Positions 4,923 through 9,307 of a stretch of DNA of 9,307 nucleotides are shown in pieces. The notes below the pieces were generated by a model. It was given only the letters and a program-made list of their open reading frames with translations, did no database searches and was not told the DNA's origin. The translations under genes and the position numbers were made by a program. Numbering within the stretch: position 1 is the first letter of the stretch; every line of letters begins with the position of its first letter. Source of the DNA: Nitrospiria bacterium (GTDB lineage: Bacteria > Nitrospirota > CAKKRA01 > 9FT-COMBO-42-15); assembly GCA_919903585.1 (NCBI GenBank), contig CAKKST010000320.1:1-9307 (forward strand), read 5' to 3'.

Positions 4923-6409
4923 TATTAAAGGAACTATTAGATGTATTGAATAAGCCTGAGGTCAATGGAGGGATTGATGTGCAGATAGAGGATATTACCT
5001 ATGATTCAAGAGAGGTAAAGAGAGGTTCTCTATTTGTTGCAGTTAAGGGATTCAAGACAGACGGCCATAGATATATTGCTGATGCTGTGAAAAGAGGGGC
5101 ATCAGCAGTTGTAGTGGAGGATGCTGTTAACATATCCAAAGGCGATGTAACAGTAATAACTGCCCCTGATACGAGGAATGCCCTTGCGCTTCTGTCAGCA
5201 AGATTCTATGGAGACCCAAGCAGAAGGCTCCGCATGATCGGGATTACAGGGACAAATGGCAAGACCACCACATCCTATCTAATAAAATCTATCATTGAGA
5301 AGGCAGGTAAAAAGGCAGGGCTCCTCGGCACGATATCCTATATTATTGGCGGCGAGATAATGCCTGCGCCCCATACTACGCCTGAATCATCTGATCTGCA
5401 AAAATATCTCAGCCAGATATTAGATGCAGGCGCAGAGTATGCTGTTATGGAGGTCTCCTCACATGCGCTTGAACTGAACAGGACTGCTAACTGTGAGTTT
5501 GATATCGGCGTATTTACAAATCTTACGCAGGACCATCTTGATTTTCATAAGACAATGGAGGATTACTTTAATGCAAAACTAAAGCTCTTCACCTCTCTGA
5601 ATAATGAGCGGGGAAAGATGGCAAAGAAGGTCGGAATAATTAATATAGATGACCCCTATAGTAATAGGATACTAAGCGCAATGACTGTAAAGGCCATTAC
5701 CTATGGCTTTAGCGAAAATGCTGATATCAGGCCTGAGGAAATTAATGTTGATGTAGACGGAATCAGGTTTTTGGCAGTGACTCCAAAGGGGAATTTTCCT
5801 ATAGAATCTAAATTAACGGGCAAGTATAATATATTGAATATCCTCGCATCAATCGCTGTTGGCCAGAGCCTTGGCTTTGATAATTCAGCGATTCAGGAGG
5901 GTATATCCTCCCTCAGCAGCGTATCCGGCAGATTTGAGAAGATAGATGAGGGTCAGGACTTTTCAGTAGTAGTTGACTATGCCCATACAGAGGATGCCCT
6001 AAAGAGGATACTTGAGGCAATAAGGGCCTTTGCCAAGGGAAGGGTGATAACAGTCTTTGGATGCGGCGGTGACAGGGACAGGGGAAAGAGGCCTAAGATG
6101 GGCGAGGCGGCCGTGAAACTAAGCGAGATTGTGATTCTCACATCCGATAATCCGAGGAGCGAAGACCCGCATGAAATTATAAAGGAGATAGAAGAGGGGA
6201 TAAAGAGAAAGAGGAACGGCAGGCTGCGGGAGTATCTTGTTATACCTGACAGAAAAGAGGCCATTTACAGGGCAATAGAGATGGCAGAGAAGGATGATGT
6301 TATCCTGATTGCAGGCAAGGGGCATGAGGATTATCAGATTATTGGTGATAAAAAATTACACTTTGACGACAGGGAGATAGCGCGGGAGGCGATAAAAAAG
6401 AGATTATGA
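4919..6409 (+). CDS. murE: UDP-N-acetylmuramoyl-L-alanyl-D-glutamate--2,6-diaminopimelate ligase MurE
   Basis: Cytoplasmic ATP-dependent ligase that adds meso-diaminopimelate to UDP-MurNAc-L-Ala-D-Glu. At 496 residues it has normal family length and all three Mur ligase domains. The UDP-binding N-terminal domain includes TYDSREVKRGSLFVAVKG (27-44). The ATPase domain has the P-loop GTNGKTTTS (111-119), TTPES (153-157) and a Lys in the position of the carbamylated residue (YFNAKLKLF, Lys220). The C-terminal domain carries DNPRSEDP (410-417), where DNPR marks selection of diaminopimelate over lysine, and KGHEDYQ (467-473). ATG 4919 overlaps the ftsI stop (ATGA), with no good separate ribosome binding site, suggesting coupling. 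The stop codon is followed at once by the left end of a repeat element. Confidence 0.97.
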   Translation: MILKELLDVLNKPEVNGGIDVQIEDITYDSREVKRGSLFVAVKGFKTDGHRYIADAVKRGASAVVVEDAVNISKGDVTVITAPDTRNALALLSARFYGDPSRRLRMIGITGTNGKTTTSYLIKSIIEKAGKKAGLLGTISYIIGGEIMPAPHTTPESSDLQKYLSQILDAGAEYAVMEVSSHALELNRTANCEFDIGVFTNLTQDHLDFHKTMEDYFNAKLKLFTSLNNERGKMAKKVGIINIDDPYSNRILSAMTVKAITYGFSENADIRPEEINVDVDGIRFLAVTPKGNFPIESKLTGKYNILNILASIAVGQSLGFDNSAIQEGISSLSSVSGRFEKIDEGQDFSVVVDYAHTEDALKRILEAIRAFAKGRVITVFGCGGDRDRGKRPKMGEAAVKLSEIVILTSDNPRSEDPHEIIKEIEEGIKRKRNGRLREYLVIPDRKEAIYRAIEMAEKDDVILIAGKGHEDYQIIGDKKLHFDDREIAREAIKKRL

Positions 6410-6620
6410 TACCCCTCACCCCCTGCTTAATACCCCCGATAGAACCATTCGAGGGCAGGCATGCAGGGGCAGGCTCTGTCCCTCTCCCGCAAGGGGAGAG
6501 GGAATTATCTTTTCCCCTCCCTTGATGGGAGGGCTATATTAAATTCACCCCCTCCTTTAATTCCTCCCCCCTCGAGGGGGAGGATAATAGGTGGGGGGGG
6601 CTGTTAATAGGGGAGGGTGG
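6410..6620. repeat. compound MITE-like hairpin repeat, copy 2 (murE-murF)
   Basis: The whole gap between murE and murF is repeat. It starts with TACCCCTCACC directly after the murE stop, as in copy 1. Then come about 55 bases of unrelated sequence (6421-6478) with a CCCCTGC/GCAGGGG pair (6420-6426, 6463-6469). Three hairpins follow: a 10-bp stem at 6479-6488/6494-6503, a 7-bp stem at 6515-6521/6527-6533, and an 8-bp stem at 6563-6570/6576-6583. CACCCCC (6546-6552) opposes GGTGGGGG near 6590. The right end AGGGGAGGGTGG (6609-6620) is identical to that of copy 3. Two 23-bp blocks, 6480-6502 and 6511-6533, recur exactly at 9188-9210 and 9257-9279. No transposase is present. Confidence 0.85.
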
Positions 6621-6630
6621 AAAGGTAAGG

Positions 6631-8061
6631 ATGCAAATACTTGAGATGGAAGAAAAGATTAATATAAACGAAGTAGTCTCAGCCGCTAAAGGCAGGCTGG
6701 TGCGTGGTGATAAAGACATTTCTGTATCAGCCGTGTCTATTGATACGAGGACGATAAAAGAGGGCGAGCTCTTTGTTGCCATAAAGGGCGACAGGTTTGA
6801 CGGCCATGATTTTGTTTTACAGGCCTTTGAAATGGGCGCATGTGGTGCGGTTATTGACAGGTCTCAATCAGATAAGATTGAAAAAAGAATAAAAGATGAC
6901 ACTAAGGCGCTGATTGCAGTTGATGATACTATAACAGCCCTGCAGGAGATGGCAGCCTTTCACAGGCAGAAATATTATATCCGTGTGGTAGGTGTTACAG
7001 GGACCAACGGCAAGACAACAACAAAGGAGATGATTGCAAAGATATTAGGGCAGAGGTTATGGGTGTTAAAGAATGAGGGAAATCTGAACAACCACATCGG
7101 CGTGCCGCTGACACTGCTGAGATTAAATAAGAGGCATCAGGCTGCAGTGATTGAGATGGGCATGAGCGGACTCGGAGAGATAAGAAGGCTCTGTGAGATA
7201 GCAGCGCCTAATATCGGCGTGGTAACAAATATCGGGGCGGCGCACCTTGAAGGCCTTGGCAGCATAGAAAATGTAATAAAGGCAAAGGGGGAGATTATAG
7301 AATCACTCTCTGAATCTGATACTGCTGTGATAAATGCTGATGATAAAAATTCTGTCAGCTTAAAGAATAAGGCAAAGGGAAAGGTTATAACCTTTGGCAT
7401 TGATAATGATGCAGATATAAGGGCTGTTGATATAAGGCATCAGAGCCCTGCCGGTACGGCCTTTGCAATAATTAAAGGCAAGGATAAAATTGATATTAGC
7501 CTGTCCCTGTCTGGCAGGCACAATATCTATAATGCCCTCGCAGCAGCAGCAGCGTCGTTTATGCTTAATTTTGACCTTGAGGATGTAAAGGCAGGGCTTG
7601 AGGGGTTTGAGCCATTTAAGATGCGCTCTGAGATCATGATTTTAAATTCAGGGCTACGGATTATAAATGACTCATATAATGCAAACCCTGCATCAATGGA
7701 GGCTGCTATCAGTCTCCTATCAGATTTCAAAAATAATGGCAGGACCTTTGCTGTTCTCGGCGGCATGTTTGAACTCGGTGATTATGCAAGGGAGGCGCAC
7801 CTTAATATAGGCAGGGCTGCTGTGGATTCAGGGGTTGATTATCTGATTGTAGTAGGGGAGCTTGCAAGGTTTATTGTCTCAGGCGCCTCATCAGCAGGCA
7901 TGAAACAGGACAATATCTTTGTCTGTATGGATCATCAGGAGGCGGTTGATATCCTTAACAGGCTCACAGATAGCGGCGATACTATACTTATTAAGGGCTC
8001 AAGGAAGATGGCAATGGAAAGGATTGCTGAAGGACTTATAAAAGGAGATAAAAGAATATAG
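6631..8061 (+). CDS. murF: UDP-N-acetylmuramoyl-tripeptide--D-alanyl-D-alanine ligase MurF
   Basis: Cytoplasmic ATP-dependent ligase that adds D-Ala-D-Ala to the UDP-MurNAc tripeptide, the last cytoplasmic peptide step. The 476-residue protein has the expected length and domains: N-terminal substrate domain with SIDTRTIKEGELFVAIKG (36-53) and DRFDGHDF (54-61); P-loop GVTGTNGKTTT (121-131); NNHIGVPLTLL (153-163), typical of MurF; EMGMSG (175-180); the KAKGE segment (217-221) with the likely carbamylated lysine; DSYNANPASM (347-356); and KGSR (455-458). The segment LGGMFELG (376-383) has Gly where I recall Asp being usual (GDMxELG). ATG 6631 is preceded by AAAGG (6621-6625) and by the G-rich end of the repeat; ATG 6646 is a possible shorter start. 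Its stop directly abuts the mraY start. Confidence 0.97.
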   Translation: MQILEMEEKININEVVSAAKGRLVRGDKDISVSAVSIDTRTIKEGELFVAIKGDRFDGHDFVLQAFEMGACGAVIDRSQSDKIEKRIKDDTKALIAVDDTITALQEMAAFHRQKYYIRVVGVTGTNGKTTTKEMIAKILGQRLWVLKNEGNLNNHIGVPLTLLRLNKRHQAAVIEMGMSGLGEIRRLCEIAAPNIGVVTNIGAAHLEGLGSIENVIKAKGEIIESLSESDTAVINADDKNSVSLKNKAKGKVITFGIDNDADIRAVDIRHQSPAGTAFAIIKGKDKIDISLSLSGRHNIYNALAAAAASFMLNFDLEDVKAGLEGFEPFKMRSEIMILNSGLRIINDSYNANPASMEAAISLLSDFKNNGRTFAVLGGMFELGDYAREAHLNIGRAAVDSGVDYLIVVGELARFIVSGASSAGMKQDNIFVCMDHQEAVDILNRLTDSGDTILIKGSRKMAMERIAEGLIKGDKRI

Positions 8062-9138
8062 ATGCTTTATCATTTATTATATCCGCTTCATACATATTTT
8101 TCAGGATTTAATGTATTCAGATACATTACATTCAGGACTGCCTATGCAATAGTTACAGCGCTTATTATTACATTGGTAATCGGGCCGTGGCTGATACGCA
8201 CCTTACAGAGATGGCAGATCGGCCAGCATATCAATGAGGACGGGCCAAAGACCCATAAAAAGAAGTCAGGGACGCCTACAATGGGCGGCATATTGATAAT
8301 CATTGGCATACTGGTGCCAACCCTGCTGTGGGCAGACCTTACAAATGTATATGTGTGGCTTGCTGTGTTCTCTATTTTAAGCTTTGGAGGAATAGGGTTT
8401 TTGGATGATTATCTGAAATCTGTAAAGAAAAAATCAGAAGGGCTGTGGCCGAGATATAAATTTGCCTTGCAGATACTTGCCGCGCTGACTATTGCTGTAA
8501 TCTTATATCATCTCCCTGCTTACTCAACAAAACTCAGCGTCCCATTCTTTAAGAAGATAACGCCTGACCTCGGCTGGTTTTATATACCCTTTGCCATATT
8601 TGTGATTGTTGGCGCATCCAATGCAGTGAACCTTACAGACGGACTTGACGGACTTGCAATAGGCCCTGTTATTGTTGCAGCCTTTTCCTACACTATCGTT
8701 ACATATGTAACAGGCCATAAGGTATTTGCAGAGTATCTCCAGTTGACTCATATAGGAGGCGCAAGCGAGCTCGCAGTCTTCTGCGGCGCAATGATAGGCG
8801 CAGGTCTTGGATTCCTGTGGTTTAATGCCTATCCTGCATCGGTATTTATGGGTGATATCGGTTCTTTGCCGCTCGGCGGCGCTATCGGTACTGTGGCTAT
8901 TATCTCAAAGCATGAATTGCTGCTTCTGCTCGTTGGAGGCTTGTTTGTGATTGAGACGCTTTCTGTAATATTTCAGGTGGCGTCATTCAAGCTTACAAAG
9001 AAGAGGGTATTCAGGATGGCGCCGATACACCATCATTTTGAATTAAAGGGATGGGATGAGCCAAAGATAATTGTGAGATTCTGGATAATCGCCATTATAC
9101 TGGCGCTGTTGAGTTTGAGCACATTGAAACTGAGGTAG
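8062..9138 (+). CDS. mraY: phospho-N-acetylmuramoyl-pentapeptide-transferase MraY
   Basis: Integral inner-membrane enzyme that transfers phospho-MurNAc-pentapeptide from UDP to undecaprenyl phosphate, making lipid I. At 358 residues it has the standard length, with about ten hydrophobic segments. The start MLYHLLYPLHTYFSGFNVFR is the classic family N-terminus, so ATG 8062 is secure even though AAAGGAG (8041-8047) lies 14 nt away. Active-site features are HKKKSGTPTMGG (65-76), FLDDY with Asp115 and Asp116, NLTDGLDGLA with Asp193 and Asp196, FMGDIGSL with Asp265, and the HHH loop PIHHHFE (His323-325). It follows murF with no gap, placing the lipid step immediately after synthesis of the UDP-linked pentapeptide. 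Downstream lies another repeat element, and murD would be the usual next gene. Confidence 0.98.
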   Translation: MLYHLLYPLHTYFSGFNVFRYITFRTAYAIVTALIITLVIGPWLIRTLQRWQIGQHINEDGPKTHKKKSGTPTMGGILIIIGILVPTLLWADLTNVYVWLAVFSILSFGGIGFLDDYLKSVKKKSEGLWPRYKFALQILAALTIAVILYHLPAYSTKLSVPFFKKITPDLGWFYIPFAIFVIVGASNAVNLTDGLDGLAIGPVIVAAFSYTIVTYVTGHKVFAEYLQLTHIGGASELAVFCGAMIGAGLGFLWFNAYPASVFMGDIGSLPLGGAIGTVAIISKHELLLLLVGGLFVIETLSVIFQVASFKLTKKRVFRMAPIHHHFELKGWDEPKIIVRFWIIAIILALLSLSTLKLR

Positions 9139-9151
9139 GGATGAAGATAAA

Positions 9152-9168
9152 AGAAGGCAGAAGGCAGA
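9152..9168. repeat. short heptanucleotide tandem repeat
   Basis: AGAAGGC occurs twice in tandem plus a partial third copy (AGA) just after mraY. The array is small and could be chance, but it directly precedes the repeat element and lies in the same kind of spacer. Confidence 0.4.
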
Positions 9169-9173
9169 TACAA

Positions 9174-9296
9174 TCCCCTCACCCTAACCCTCTCCCGCAA
9201 GGGGAGAGGGGATATTGTTAGTTTCCTCTCCCACAAGGGGAGAGGGAACATCTTTATTTCCCCTCCCTTGATGGGAGGGGATTAAGGGGAGGGTGG
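9174..9296. repeat. MITE-like hairpin repeat, copy 3 (after mraY)
   Basis: This copy starts TCCCCTCACCCTAACCC and ends AAGGGGAGGGTGG. It folds into three consecutive hairpins: a 9-bp stem at 9188-9196/9202-9210, an 8-bp stem at 9225-9232/9238-9245 (extendable by three pairs, one of them G-U) and an 8-bp stem at 9260-9267/9273-9280. Two 23-bp stretches are identical to parts of the murE-murF copy. Frames reading through it give Pro/Gly/Arg-rich peptides such as PHPNPLPQGERG, which are not real proteins. Confidence 0.85.
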
Positions 9297-9307
9297 TCAA
9301 AGGCATG
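9293..9307 (+). other. possible start of the next gene (murD expected)
   Basis: The window ends in GTGGTCAAAGGCATG, which offers GTG at 9293 and an in-frame ATG at 9305. GGGGAGGG (9286-9293) would be a ribosome binding site for the ATG. A peptide start such as VVKGM is compatible with a MurD N-terminus, and murD usually follows mraY, but five codons cannot show identity. Confidence 0.3.

Noticed and set aside
6410..6620. CRISPR-like array of repeats
   Set aside because: The repeated blocks are palindromic hairpins of differing length with irregular, very short spacers; there is no constant repeat-spacer pattern and no cas gene.
6534..6782. Minus-strand open frame over the murE-murF repeat and the murF start
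   Set aside because: It is antisense to murF and derives its start region from repeat sequence.
9033..9251. Minus-strand open frame over the end of mraY and the repeat
   Set aside because: It begins with repeat-derived residues (PLPLWERK, PLPLRERV) and is antisense to the secure mraY gene.

Overview
The window carries the front half of a division and cell wall (dcw) cluster from a Gram-negative-type bacterium, preceded by a small toxin-antitoxin-like gene pair. Two features suggest a diderm with meso-diaminopimelate peptidoglycan: MurE has a DNPR motif, and the gene order mraZ-rsmH-ftsL-ftsI-murE-murF-mraY is typical of diderms. The moderate, slightly AT-leaning composition, GTG/TTG starts and abundant CCCTCTCCC/GGGAGAGGG intergenic repeats fit uncultured Nitrospirota, former Deltaproteobacteria or nearby candidate phyla. 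That placement is an impression, not something the window proves.

Layout. At 1-299 there is a UPF0175-family antitoxin-like gene, possibly cut by the left edge. At 283-747 an overlapping DUF3368/PIN-domain gene follows. From 748 to about 1196 there is no convincing gene, only short repeats, a weak stem-loop and a polypyrimidine tract. A good sigma-70-like promoter (1197-1224) and a phased TGGG array (1237-1266) precede mraZ, whose best start is TTG 1275, not the longer GTG 1251. Then come rsmH, ftsL, ftsI, murE, murF and mraY, all on the plus strand. The window ends where the next cell wall gene, expected to be murD, would start.

The genes form one probable operon. MraZ is the transcriptional regulator and RsmH the 16S rRNA methyltransferase. 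FtsL and FtsI are septal division proteins. MurE and MurF add the third amino acid and the D-Ala-D-Ala dipeptide to the UDP-MurNAc precursor, and MraY transfers the product to undecaprenyl phosphate to make lipid I. Four junctions are tight (12 bp, -1, -4 and 0 bp). The other three (mraZ/rsmH, murE/murF, mraY/next gene) are filled by members of one hairpin-rich, MITE-like repeat family.

I see no clearly new biological system. The points most worth a second look are: the repeat's purine-rich right arm sits where the Shine-Dalgarno sequence of each downstream gene should be; a 16-bp inverted copy of the MraZ-box region lies on the far side of the mraZ promoter; and a degenerate 8-bp tandem repeat encodes the cytoplasmic tail of FtsL.
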